From Ketobacter sp. MCCC 1A13808 (GTDB taxonomy: Bacteria; Pseudomonadota; Gammaproteobacteria; Pseudomonadales; Ketobacteraceae): 64,000 nucleotides of DNA. The position numbers and the translations under genes were made by a program. Each line of letters starts with the position of its first letter. The stretch's first letter is position 1. The DNA is taken from positions 186,001-250,000 of the forward strand of contig NZ_VRKW01000006.1 of assembly GCF_009746715.1 (NCBI RefSeq), read 5' to 3'. Of the stretch, positions 46,484 through 55,555 are shown piece by piece. The notes under the pieces were generated by a model, which saw only the letters and a list, made by a program, of their open reading frames with translations, was not told the origin of the DNA and searched no databases.

Positions 46484-46848
46484 CCCACCCCAATAGGCGG
46501 CAAGCAAAGATCCACCGGGCGCATTAACTTATAGAGCAGTTAATGCGCCCAAACGTCAAGCAACACGCCACTCGGCAACGACTCCTCCTCATCATTGTGC
46601 ACTTAAATCAGAACCTGCTAACCAACGGTCCATTTGGAGTCATTTGGTTGACACTGCTGTATCCACACAGAAGCATGGTGTTTACGTTTGTATTTAAAAT
46701 GCTACCATTCGACGCAATTCTGTAGTGTGAACACAACGAAGCTGTTAGTTTCACTTACTGACTAAACCTATATCATACCGGTAAGCCTGAAAAAATTACC
46801 CGAACAACAACAATGTACCTCTACAAAGCACATCTAAGAGAAAAACCT
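46484..46848. other. Intergenic region with a strong hairpin
   Basis: This 365-bp region carries a perfect inverted repeat at 46517-46550. The rest is AT-rich. A 60-codon frame at 46543-46725 looks like chance. A possible -10 (TATCAT near 46770) has no good -35. Confidence 0.45.
46517..46550. terminator. Perfect 13-bp inverted repeat after the SGNH lipoprotein gene
   Basis: GGGCGCATTAACT and AGTTAATGCGCCC flank an 8-base loop, 34 bases after the stop. No T-run follows, so it is either a non-canonical terminator, an mRNA 3'-end stabiliser or a protein-binding site. Confidence 0.5.
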
Positions 46849-49800
46849 ATGCCCTTTGCCAAAAGCCGTGTTCTCCATTCAGCCAAATGGAAATTCATTT
46901 TCATACTCGTCTGTGTTGTTTTCGGCGTGTCTGCCTGCGATAACTTTGAATTGGTGGAGCGTGGACAAAGCGCTGACGATGACCGTGGAGGCTCTAACCC
47001 GCCAACGCCACCCGACGATAATGTAGTGGATACACCTACGTTCAATCCGGCGGCCGGAAACGTGGCCAGCGGCACCACCGTGACTATCAGCACACTGACC
47101 TCCGGTGCGACCATCTATTACACTCTGGATGGCTCGCAACCGCACATCAACTCGACTGAATACACCGCCCCTATCGCGTTGGGCGATGGCAACCGCACGA
47201 TTAAAGCGCTCGCGGTGTTGGAAGGCTACGATAACAGCCAGGTGGCCACGGCTGACTATGTTGTCGGGGACATAGACCAGACTCTATTTCAAGAAAAAAA
47301 TGGCCTGGTGACCATGGAAGCCGAAGCGGCCCAAGAGATTGTTGCCGGTGCAACCGACACACTGCAGTGGAATATTGTTGATCAGGACGATGCGTTCGAG
47401 GACGCCTTGATCCAGGCACCGGATACTACGGAAAAAACAGACACCAGTGCCGAAAACACCCGCGCCGACTATAAAATTTATTTTACCAACCCCGGTACCT
47501 ATTACGTGTTTATCAGAGGCTCCACAGCCGATGGCAACCGGTCTGCATTTTACGGCCTGAACGGTACCGCAAACACCACACCGGCGTACTTCGAATTCAG
47601 TGCTGCCGCGGAAACCGACTGGGTTTGGGAAAACAACGCCGACACCCAGGGCGTTGCCACCATTCAGATCCCCGCCCAAGGGGAATATGCGTTCAATCTT
47701 TGGATGAAAAGCCCTAATCTGAAAATCGATCAGATCATTCTGTCGATGGATGCCAATTACATTCCGGGGAATGATCCGACCGACCCCACAGACCCAAACA
47801 CCGTTGCCACACCGACTTTTAACCCCCCAAGCGGCACATTAGCGAGCGGTGCCACGGTTGAAATCGCCTCAGCCACACCGGGCGCGACCATTTACTACAC
47901 CACTGACGGCAGCGATCCAACCAACGCCTCAACGGAATACCCTGGCACAGCCATCACACTGGAAGACGGCACCGTGGTACTGAAGGCCCTGGCTGTGTTG
48001 GATGGCTATAGCGACAGCGTTATCGGCAGTGCCAGTTATGTCGTCGGCCCAGTGGATGATGGCCTTTTCCAGGAAATAGACGGCAGGGTCAATATCGAAG
48101 CCGAGAACTATCATGAGCTCACCGCCGCCCCTGGCGGAGCGGAATGGAGTGAGGTCACACCTGTCGGCGCTTTTGACGGAGCAGCGATTAAGGCACCTAA
48201 TGTCAGCGGCGGTTTTGGTGATTACACCACTAGTACCCGGGTAGACTACGATATTAATTTCACCAATCCCGGCACCTATCGCATCTGGCTGCGTTGGCCT
48301 GGCGATGCGACCGACCTCAGCGCTTATGTGGGGCTAAACGGTGCCCTGGTTAGCCCCCCCCGCTTCCGCCTGAACATTGGCACCGGTGACTGGCAGTGGG
48401 ATGAAGCACGCAATGGCCCCTTCACTGTTACTATCCCTAGTGCGGGTGTTTATACACTGAATCTATGGGCACGTAATGATGACTTAGTGATCGACCATAT
48501 CTATCTGACCAGTATCGACGGGGACACGCCACCGGTAACCGATCCAATTGACCCTGATCCGGCCATGGTAGCAACTCCTGTGATTAATCCGGCCAGTGGC
48601 ACCATCGCCTCGGGCGGGACGATAACTATCAGTACGGACACCACGGGTGCAGCGATTTACTACACTACCGATGACTCCGCCCCCACCACAAGCTCAACGC
48701 TGTATAACGGGCCTATCGCCCTGGCCGATAATACATACACCATTCGGGCCATCGGTGTTCTAGCCGGAATGACCGACAGCACGGAAGCCACGGCAACAAT
48801 TACCGTAGGCGGCACGGTTAATGACGGACTGTTTCAAGAAGTGGACGGCAAGGTCAATATCGAAGCCGAGAACTATCATGTGCTCACCGCCGCTACCGGG
48901 GGAGCGGAATGGGCTGAGGTCACACCTGCCGGTGCTTTTGACGGGGCAGCAATCAAAGCACCCAATGTCAGCGGCGGTTTTGGTGATTACAACACCAGTA
49001 CACGAGCAGACTACGATATTAATTTCACCAATCCCGGCACCTATCGAATCTGGCTGCGTTGGCCCGGTGATGCGACCGACCTTAGCGCTTACATAGGTTT
49101 AAACGGTGCTCTGGTTAGTAACCCCCGCTTCCGCCTGGCCCCCGGCACCGGTGACTGGCAGTGGGATGATTCGCGCAATGGCCCCTTCACCGTTACTATC
49201 CCGAGCGAGGGCGTTTATACACTGAATCTATGGGCACGTAATGATGACCTGGTAATCGATCACATCTATCTGACCAGTGTTGACGGAGACATGCCACCGG
49301 TTACCGATCCGGTCGATCCCGATGCGACTGCGACTGAAGCACCCACCTTTGATCCCTCCGGAGGCACTTTCGGGCCGGGCGCAGAAGTATCCCTGGCTAC
49401 GACAACGCCCGGTGCGTCCATCTATTACACTGTTGATGGCTCCGATCCCGATACGTTCGCCACTGAATACACCGGCACGCCTATCGCTTTGGGACTGGGG
49501 GAAACTGAGATTCGTGCCATCGCCACTGCTGATGATTTAACGGATAGCCCCATTGCAACCGCAACCTATATCGTAACGGACAGTGATGCCGGCCGCGTGT
49601 TTCAGGAATCCGGTGGTTTGGTTGTAATGGAAGGAGAAAACTATTCCTCCCTCACGCCGGCGACCAATCCGCCTTTCGATGGCGAGTCCTGGTCCCGCGT
49701 CAGTACCGCCGGAGCAACCGGCCGTGCGGTTATCCAATCACCGTATATAGAACTCGGTGTGGAGAGAGCAGACCATGAACAAGGGCCTCGTGTTGATTAC

Positions 49801-51006
49801 ACCATTGACTTTACCACCACCGGTACGTACTACCTGTGGCTGCGGGGCTCCAGATCGAGCGATGCGGCTGCCAGCCTTTTTGTGGGCCTTGACGGCGAAA
49901 TCCTGGCAACACCAAACACCTATTTCAGGTTTAAAAGGTTCGCTGATTGGAGCGCCACCTGGGAATGGCACGACTCATCGTCACAAACCACAGTCCACGA
50001 AATCCAGATAGACACTGCAGGCACTTACACGCTGAATCTCTGGATGCGCTATAGCGATGTGGTGGTCGACAAAATCATACTCACCAATGATGAAGGCTAT
50101 ACGCCCACCGGCGACGGCCCGGCAGAATCAACGTCCAGTGGCGGCATCACCACGGTAGCCCCACCGACGATCAGCCCGGACGGAGGCTCGTTTGCCGGAA
50201 CCGTTGATGTGTCCCTTTCCAGCTCCACGGGAGGAAGCATCTATTACACCACCGATGGATCGACGCCAACCACCAGCTCCACGCTCTACAGCGGCCCGTT
50301 TACATTGAGCAACACAACCACTGTTCAGGCGATTACGGTACGACCCGGTTTCAGCAACAGTACTGCAAACAAGGCCAGATTTACCGTGAACCCAACGGCG
50401 GATACGGTGTTCCTGGAAGAGGATGGCACCGTGGTAATGGAAGCGGAAAACTTCCATCGCACTGTTGCCTCAACTGTGGATGGTTCGCGAAGCTGGACCA
50501 TCGTCGATGGCGGAACAGGTGCGAGCGGGACCACGACGGCTAATGCGGTGCAAGCCCCCGTGGGAGCCGATATAAATATCGGTACGCACCCTTACATCGG
50601 ACAGCTTGCCCAGCTGGACTACAACATTGACTTCACTAACCCGGGAATTTACACCCTCTGGGTGCGTGGAATAACAACGTTGTCACCAGCTGCCAACTAT
50701 GAAACCGTTCGCATCGCGATAGACGGGGCCATCGTTGAACCCAGTGCAACGAATGATGAGCACTTGTCTTTGAAATTGGGCGAAGTGGGTAGAAACGTTT
50801 GGAACTGGAATAACAAGCTCTATGGTAAGTCACCGATCACAACGTTCGTAGTGCGAATCGAAAGCACAGGCGTGCACACCCTCAGTCTGGTGATGCGCGA
50901 TTCTGACCTGATCATAGATCAGATCATGCTGACACAGGATGCCACGATCGACCCCAACGTAACCCCGCCAGCAGCAGAATCTGCCAGCTCAGTGGGCAGC
51001 CCATAA
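46849..51006 (+). CDS. Giant modular surface lipoprotein: five CHB_HEX_C/CBM-like pairs, no enzyme domain
   Basis: The 1385-residue product from ATG 46849 has a lipoprotein signal (FILVCVVFGVSAC, Cys30). Five alternating pairs follow: CHB_HEX_C-like at 61-139, 317-399, 572-654, 829-907, 1102-1180 and CBM-like at 144-304, 404-556, 659-810, 916-1084, 1184-1365. The CHB modules show IYYTxDGSxP and the CBM units show TNPGTYxxWLR and LNLWMR-like strands. Asp/Pro-rich linkers separate pairs. No catalytic motif is seen, so it is probably a binding protein or adhesin. The +2 residue after the lipidated Cys is Asp. An upstream in-frame ATG at 46813 would lengthen the signal peptide and is less likely. 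Confidence 0.82.
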   Translation: MPFAKSRVLHSAKWKFIFILVCVVFGVSACDNFELVERGQSADDDRGGSNPPTPPDDNVVDTPTFNPAAGNVASGTTVTISTLTSGATIYYTLDGSQPHINSTEYTAPIALGDGNRTIKALAVLEGYDNSQVATADYVVGDIDQTLFQEKNGLVTMEAEAAQEIVAGATDTLQWNIVDQDDAFEDALIQAPDTTEKTDTSAENTRADYKIYFTNPGTYYVFIRGSTADGNRSAFYGLNGTANTTPAYFEFSAAAETDWVWENNADTQGVATIQIPAQGEYAFNLWMKSPNLKIDQIILSMDANYIPGNDPTDPTDPNTVATPTFNPPSGTLASGATVEIASATPGATIYYTTDGSDPTNASTEYPGTAITLEDGTVVLKALAVLDGYSDSVIGSASYVVGPVDDGLFQEIDGRVNIEAENYHELTAAPGGAEWSEVTPVGAFDGAAIKAPNVSGGFGDYTTSTRVDYDINFTNPGTYRIWLRWPGDATDLSAYVGLNGALVSPPRFRLNIGTGDWQWDEARNGPFTVTIPSAGVYTLNLWARNDDLVIDHIYLTSIDGDTPPVTDPIDPDPAMVATPVINPASGTIASGGTITISTDTTGAAIYYTTDDSAPTTSSTLYNGPIALADNTYTIRAIGVLAGMTDSTEATATITVGGTVNDGLFQEVDGKVNIEAENYHVLTAATGGAEWAEVTPAGAFDGAAIKAPNVSGGFGDYNTSTRADYDINFTNPGTYRIWLRWPGDATDLSAYIGLNGALVSNPRFRLAPGTGDWQWDDSRNGPFTVTIPSEGVYTLNLWARNDDLVIDHIYLTSVDGDMPPVTDPVDPDATATEAPTFDPSGGTFGPGAEVSLATTTPGASIYYTVDGSDPDTFATEYTGTPIALGLGETEIRAIATADDLTDSPIATATYIVTDSDAGRVFQESGGLVVMEGENYSSLTPATNPPFDGESWSRVSTAGATGRAVIQSPYIELGVERADHEQGPRVDYTIDFTTTGTYYLWLRGSRSSDAAASLFVGLDGEILATPNTYFRFKRFADWSATWEWHDSSSQTTVHEIQIDTAGTYTLNLWMRYSDVVVDKIILTNDEGYTPTGDGPAESTSSGGITTVAPPTISPDGGSFAGTVDVSLSSSTGGSIYYTTDGSTPTTSSTLYSGPFTLSNTTTVQAITVRPGFSNSTANKARFTVNPTADTVFLEEDGTVVMEAENFHRTVASTVDGSRSWTIVDGGTGASGTTTANAVQAPVGADINIGTHPYIGQLAQLDYNIDFTNPGIYTLWVRGITTLSPAANYETVRIAIDGAIVEPSATNDEHLSLKLGEVGRNVWNWNNKLYGKSPITTFVVRIESTGVHTLSLVMRDSDLIIDQIMLTQDATIDPNVTPPAAESASSVGSP
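48060..49280 (+). repeat. Recent tandem duplication inside the 1385-residue lipoprotein gene
   Basis: The CBM-like units at 48060-48515 and 48825-49280 are nearly identical, about 762 bases apart. They share runs encoding VNIEAENYH, AFDGAAIKAPNVSGGFGDY, YDINFTNPGTYRIWLRWPGD and LNLWARNDDLVIDHIYLTS. Their similarity exceeds that to any other unit in the cluster. Confidence 0.88.
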
Positions 51007-51304
51007 CAAACTGGCCCGCCATGACGAAGGCAGCGAGTAAGGCCTGGCAATGTTGCCGGGCCTTACTTCTTGGGTGTTTTTTACAACTATTATACGGTCA
51101 CACTGTCTACATCAACCCGATGTCGGGTTACGGACTCAGAGGATGCCTATGACCAATAACGTTCAACCTATGTGGCTTACGGCCAACTAGTGACGTCAAT
51201 AAGAGTATAAAACACCGATCCACCAATAAACACGGATGCCGCCAGACCCGGCATTGCGATCGGAAAGAAATAGTCAACTAGATTGATGCAGTAAAGGATT
51301 ATTT
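51007..51304. other. Intergenic region between the two paralogous lipoprotein genes
   Basis: It contains the terminator-like hairpin at 51036-51067. After that I see no gene and no clear promoter. AAAGGA precedes the next ATG. Confidence 0.45.
51036..51078 (+). terminator. Probable terminator after the 1385-residue lipoprotein gene
   Basis: AGTAAGGCC (51036-51044) pairs with GGCCTTACT (51059-51067) around an inner GGCAA/TTGCC. A delayed T-run (GTTTTTT) follows about ten bases later. The stem is strong; the spacing of the T-run is imperfect. Confidence 0.6.
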
Positions 51305-53308
51305 ATGAGTGTTATCCGTGCAGCCAAATGGAAATATGTTTTCATTCTTGTCTGTGTTGTTTTTGGCGTCTCTGCCTGCGATAACTTTGAGTTGGTAGAG
51401 CGCGGACAAAATGCCGGGGCAGACCGGGGCAGCTCTAACCCTCCGGCACAAGAGACGGTGGGGACACCCACCTTCAATCCCGTGGCCGGCACCGTAGCCA
51501 GTGGCACCAGCGTTGCCATCAGCACGACCACCGCCGGGGCCACGTTGTATTACACCCTCGATGGCAGTGAACCCGGCGTTAACTCAACGGAATACAACTC
51601 CCCCGTTGCCCTCGGCGATGGCAATCGGACCTTAAAAGCGATAGGCGTGCTGGAAGGCTACCAGGACAGCACGGTGGCCAGTGCCGATTACACTGTCGGC
51701 GGCATTGATCAAACCCTATTCCAGGAAAAGAATGGACTGGTGGTAATGGAAGCGGAGGCGTCCCAGGAGATCGTTGCCGGTGCGACTGACTCACTGCAAT
51801 GGAATATCCTCGAACAGGACGACGCCTTCGGAGGCGCTCTGATCCAAGCTCCGGACACCACGGAAAAAACGGATGTCAGCGCTGACAACACCCGTGCCGA
51901 CTATAAAATCTACTTTACCAACCCTGGCACCTATTACTTATTCTTAAGAGGCCTATCAACAGAGGCAAACCGATCTGTCTATTTCGGATTGAGCGGCGCG
52001 GCGAACGATACCCCCGCGTCCTTTGAGTTTACCTCCGAGGCCGATACCAACTGGGTATGGGAGAACAATGCTGAAACCCAAGGGGTTGCCAGTATTCAAA
52101 TTCCGGCTCAAGGGGAATATACCTTCACCCTGTGGATGAAATCCCCAAACCTGAAAATCGATCAGATCATACTTTCAACAAACCCCGACTACTTACCGGG
52201 AAAGGATCCGACCGACCCCACCGACCCGGCTGTGGCCCAAGCGCCCACCTTTGATCCAGAAGGAGGCACCCTGGGCCCGGGTGCAGAGGTCTATATGGCC
52301 TCCACAACGCCGGGCACATCTATTTTTTACACCATCGACGGTTCCGATCCTGACGCCTTCTCTACGCAGTACAACGGCTCTCCGATCACCCTGGAGCTGG
52401 GCAAAACGGATATCCGGGCCATTGCAATGGCAGATGGCTTGGCCGACAGCCCCGTTGCGTCGGCCAGCTACACCGTGACGGCCACCGATGCCAGCCGGGA
52501 GTTCCAGGAAGAAGGTGGCCTGGTCGTCATGGAAGGTGAAAATGCCTCGTTACTAACGGCGGCAGATACCCGCCCTCCATTCTATGGTGAAGCCTGGAAG
52601 CGCGTGGATATTGCCGGCGCCACCGGGGGCGCGGTCATTCAATTGCCGTATATGACCGTCGGCGTTGGACGAGAAGACCATGCAAGAGGTCCCCGCGCCG
52701 ATTACTTAATTAATTTTTCTACAGCCGGCACCTATTATCTTTGGCTAAGAGGCCAGAAATCGACGAACGCCATCGGTAGCTTGTATGTGGGTATCGACGG
52801 TGAGTTGCTGGACATAGGCCTGCTGCCCGTGAACAATTTTTTCAAGTTCAGGGATCTGGGTGATTGGAAGAGCCGATGGCAATGGGACAATTCCGAAAAA
52901 ACGCAGGTTCATGCGATTCAAATTGATACGCCCGGGGTCTATACGCTGAATCTGTGGATGCGCTATAACGGTCTGGTGGTGGATAAAATTCTATTGAGCA
53001 ATGAGGCCGCCTTTATTCCTTCCGACGAAGGGCCGGCCGAATCCCCATCGAATGGTGGCATACCCGCCCTGCCGGCACCGGCCATGAGCCCCGAAGGCGG
53101 CGTGTTCACCGGTGCGGTCGAAGTATCGCTGAGCAGCACCGGGGCAGCCAACATTTACTACACCACCGATGGGTCACTGCCAAGCAGCAGCTCAACGCTG
53201 TACACTGGACCCTTTACCCTAAACAACACTGCCACAGTTCAGGCCATTGCGATACGGCCAGGCTTCGTTGACAGTAGCGTGATCAGCGCCGGCTTTACTG
53301 CCAACTGA
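51305..53308 (+). CDS. Modular surface lipoprotein, shortened paralogue of the preceding gene
   Basis: The 667-residue product has the same lipoprotein leader as its neighbour (FILVCVVFGVSACDNFELVE, Cys25). Modules: CHB_HEX_C-like (54-132), CBM-like (136-297), CHB_HEX_C-like (311-392), CBM-like (399-577) and a final CHB_HEX_C-like (588-666), where it stops. The first pair matches pair 1 of the upstream protein and the rest matches its pair 4 plus the CHB module of pair 5. It therefore looks like a copy that lost pairs 2-3 and the last CBM-like unit. No catalytic residues. Asp at +2 after the lipidated Cys. Confidence 0.82.
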   Translation: MSVIRAAKWKYVFILVCVVFGVSACDNFELVERGQNAGADRGSSNPPAQETVGTPTFNPVAGTVASGTSVAISTTTAGATLYYTLDGSEPGVNSTEYNSPVALGDGNRTLKAIGVLEGYQDSTVASADYTVGGIDQTLFQEKNGLVVMEAEASQEIVAGATDSLQWNILEQDDAFGGALIQAPDTTEKTDVSADNTRADYKIYFTNPGTYYLFLRGLSTEANRSVYFGLSGAANDTPASFEFTSEADTNWVWENNAETQGVASIQIPAQGEYTFTLWMKSPNLKIDQIILSTNPDYLPGKDPTDPTDPAVAQAPTFDPEGGTLGPGAEVYMASTTPGTSIFYTIDGSDPDAFSTQYNGSPITLELGKTDIRAIAMADGLADSPVASASYTVTATDASREFQEEGGLVVMEGENASLLTAADTRPPFYGEAWKRVDIAGATGGAVIQLPYMTVGVGREDHARGPRADYLINFSTAGTYYLWLRGQKSTNAIGSLYVGIDGELLDIGLLPVNNFFKFRDLGDWKSRWQWDNSEKTQVHAIQIDTPGVYTLNLWMRYNGLVVDKILLSNEAAFIPSDEGPAESPSNGGIPALPAPAMSPEGGVFTGAVEVSLSSTGAANIYYTTDGSLPSSSSTLYTGPFTLNNTATVQAIAIRPGFVDSSVISAGFTAN

Positions 53309-53461
53309 GCATTACTGGAAAAACATCACGGCGGTGGCGTCAGGCAGGGGTCCATCGTCGGCGAGCTTTATCGAAGCTGCTACCGGACAAGGCCAAGGTG
53401 AAGCAGCGCCGCGTATTCACTTTGAATAAGAAATGAAATGACCCCTCACATATAAACGCAT

Positions 53462-55555
53462 TTACACTACCTTGCGGTTGGTCATCGCTGGCATGGGGCG
53501 GCCGCGTCTGCGCTGCGCTAAACTAAAATCGCTATTCAGCTCGGCCCGTAAATCGACGTTCACGTCCAAGGTCAAAGTGGGTCGGAAATCACGGAAACTT
53601 TGTACCGGCATTAACGTCGGTAGCTCCCGCGGCATCACCAGATTGGACTGCAGGGGAGCCGTATTGATGGCGGGATAGTCCACCCGCTCAAAACGTCGCA
53701 CATCCCGCAATAACGGATTTCGCTCTACTTCGCTGGGCACCGCAAATATACCGATTGCACCCATAACTTCGCCCAACTTTATGCTGCTTGAAAAGCGAAT
53801 AATCATCGGCGCGGAAATCAACCCCACCAACACCGGCGACAACCACCAGAAAAACAATTCCGAATAAAAATACGTGACCACACCCCAGGCGATCGCAATC
53901 ACAGCAGCGAACCCCGTGCGTTTGAACGCTTCACTCCAGGGAGTCATGCGCCCGCCGCGGGATTGCGCGTTCCAATTGACCTGATGACCAATCAACACGC
54001 TCACCACAAAGTAGGCATGAAACACCATCATCACGGGTGCGATTAAGATCGCGAACACCGTTTCCAGAGTGGCCCCGAAAAACAAACGGATGACACCCCC
54101 GAACTCCGCTCGCCGGTTGATAGCGGCTTCCACCACCGATAGCAGTTTCGGTACCAGCAGCATGCAGGCGGTTAGGAAAAGCAGTGAAAATATCAGACTG
54201 GTTTTCGCGATGGGCCAGTCAGGGAACAACTGATACTGATTGCTAAAAAACACAATATCGGACTGCGCCCGGATCAACGCGTCGGCTGTGCTCAACGCCA
54301 GCATCAATAACCAGAACAGTGACGAGATATAAGCTATTGCCCCTAAAAATAAATGCATCCGGCTAATGCCACGAAAACCGGCTGACCGCAGTAATCCCAA
54401 ATGCTGAACATTCCCCTGCACCCAGCGGCGATCACGGGTGACGTAGTCCAGTATGTTACTGGGGACTTCCTCATAGCTGCCTTTTAGATTGGGTAACAAA
54501 AACACCGACCAACCGGCACGACGTAACAGGGCCGCTTCAACAAAGTCATGACTCAGAATCTCTCCGCCAAAGGGCGCAGAGCCCGGCAACGTTGGTAACC
54601 CGCATTGCTGTTGAAAGGCCTGAATCCGAATGATCGCGTTATGGCCCCAATAATTTGCACAGTCGGTCTGCCAAAACGCCAGACCGTTTGCCAGCATGGG
54701 GCTACATAACGCAGCAGAGAATTGCAGAAAGCGACCGAAAAACGTTTTCTGCCGCACCGGAACCGGCACTGTCTGGATTAACCCGGCGTCCGGGTTTGCG
54801 TGCAATGCCTGACTCAATGACAACATACAATCGCCGGTCATGATACTGTCTGCATCCAGCACGATCATCGCTTCATAGCGACTACCCCAACGGGTGCAGA
54901 AATCCGCGACGTTACCGACCTTGCGATGGGTGTTCTTTTCCCGGCGCCGATAAAATGCCTGAGCGCCCAGGTCACCCAGTCGGGCTTTTAATCCGTGCCA
55001 TGCGGCCAGTTCAACTTCTGCTTTTTCCTTGTCCTGCGTATCACTCAGTAAATAAAAATCGAATTGCGACAAGGCGCCCGTTTTGGCAAGTGAGCGCAGA
55101 TTGGCCTCAAAACCAGCGCACACACGATTCGCATCTTCATTATAAACCGGCATGATCACAGCCACCCGGAAAGGTGGCCGGTATTCATTGCGACTGGCAT
55201 TGCCCCGACGCTGTCTTCGGCTTAAGTTTTTGCTTTGGCTTGCACTCAGCAAGCGGGGGGACTTGTAGCGCTTTAACGTCAACGGGTCCAGATGAAACAG
55301 CTGTAAAATAAAACCGATGATCGCACTCCAAAAGGAGATCGTGACCCAGGCAAAAGTGATCGTGAATAGAACCAACACAGCCCCTTCCAGGGCCGTGGTG
55401 CCATTCGCCCTCAATATATCGAACATCGTCCAGGCACCGAAACAGCTGGTGGCAATCACCAGCAGAAAAACAACGAACACCCTGAATCCTTTTGCGGGTA
55501 TCCGATAAGCGTGCGATGCGTCGGATCTACTCGATGTTGTCGGGGTTCCAAACAT
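53462..55555 (-). CDS. opgH: Glucans biosynthesis glucosyltransferase OpgH
   Basis: Inner-membrane family-2 glycosyltransferase that makes the linear beta-glucan backbone of osmoregulated periplasmic glucans. The 697-residue product has N-terminal helices (about 24-75) and a cytoplasmic catalytic domain with PVYNED, LDADSIMTGD (DxD type) and LSHDFVEAALLRRAGW. RRWVQGNVQH is the QxxRW-like site. C-terminal helices follow. It is shorter than the roughly 850-residue enterobacterial and Pseudomonas proteins, mainly at the N-terminus. Its start (ATG 55555 or GTG 55570) overlaps the end of opgG. Confidence 0.93.
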   Translation of the reverse strand: MFGTPTTSSRSDASHAYRIPAKGFRVFVVFLLVIATSCFGAWTMFDILRANGTTALEGAVLVLFTITFAWVTISFWSAIIGFILQLFHLDPLTLKRYKSPRLLSASQSKNLSRRQRRGNASRNEYRPPFRVAVIMPVYNEDANRVCAGFEANLRSLAKTGALSQFDFYLLSDTQDKEKAEVELAAWHGLKARLGDLGAQAFYRRREKNTHRKVGNVADFCTRWGSRYEAMIVLDADSIMTGDCMLSLSQALHANPDAGLIQTVPVPVRQKTFFGRFLQFSAALCSPMLANGLAFWQTDCANYWGHNAIIRIQAFQQQCGLPTLPGSAPFGGEILSHDFVEAALLRRAGWSVFLLPNLKGSYEEVPSNILDYVTRDRRWVQGNVQHLGLLRSAGFRGISRMHLFLGAIAYISSLFWLLMLALSTADALIRAQSDIVFFSNQYQLFPDWPIAKTSLIFSLLFLTACMLLVPKLLSVVEAAINRRAEFGGVIRLFFGATLETVFAILIAPVMMVFHAYFVVSVLIGHQVNWNAQSRGGRMTPWSEAFKRTGFAAVIAIAWGVVTYFYSELFFWWLSPVLVGLISAPMIIRFSSSIKLGEVMGAIGIFAVPSEVERNPLLRDVRRFERVDYPAINTAPLQSNLVMPRELPTLMPVQSFRDFRPTLTLDVNVDLRAELNSDFSLAQRRRGRPMPAMTNRKVV

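Noticed and set aside
46543-46725. 60-codon frame after the SGNH lipoprotein gene
   Set aside because: It begins within the 13-bp hairpin and has no protein-like features.
39500-53300. Repeated modules considered as a CRISPR or mobile repeat
   Set aside because: All repeats are in frame within coding sequence and encode protein modules; there are no spacers and no transposase.
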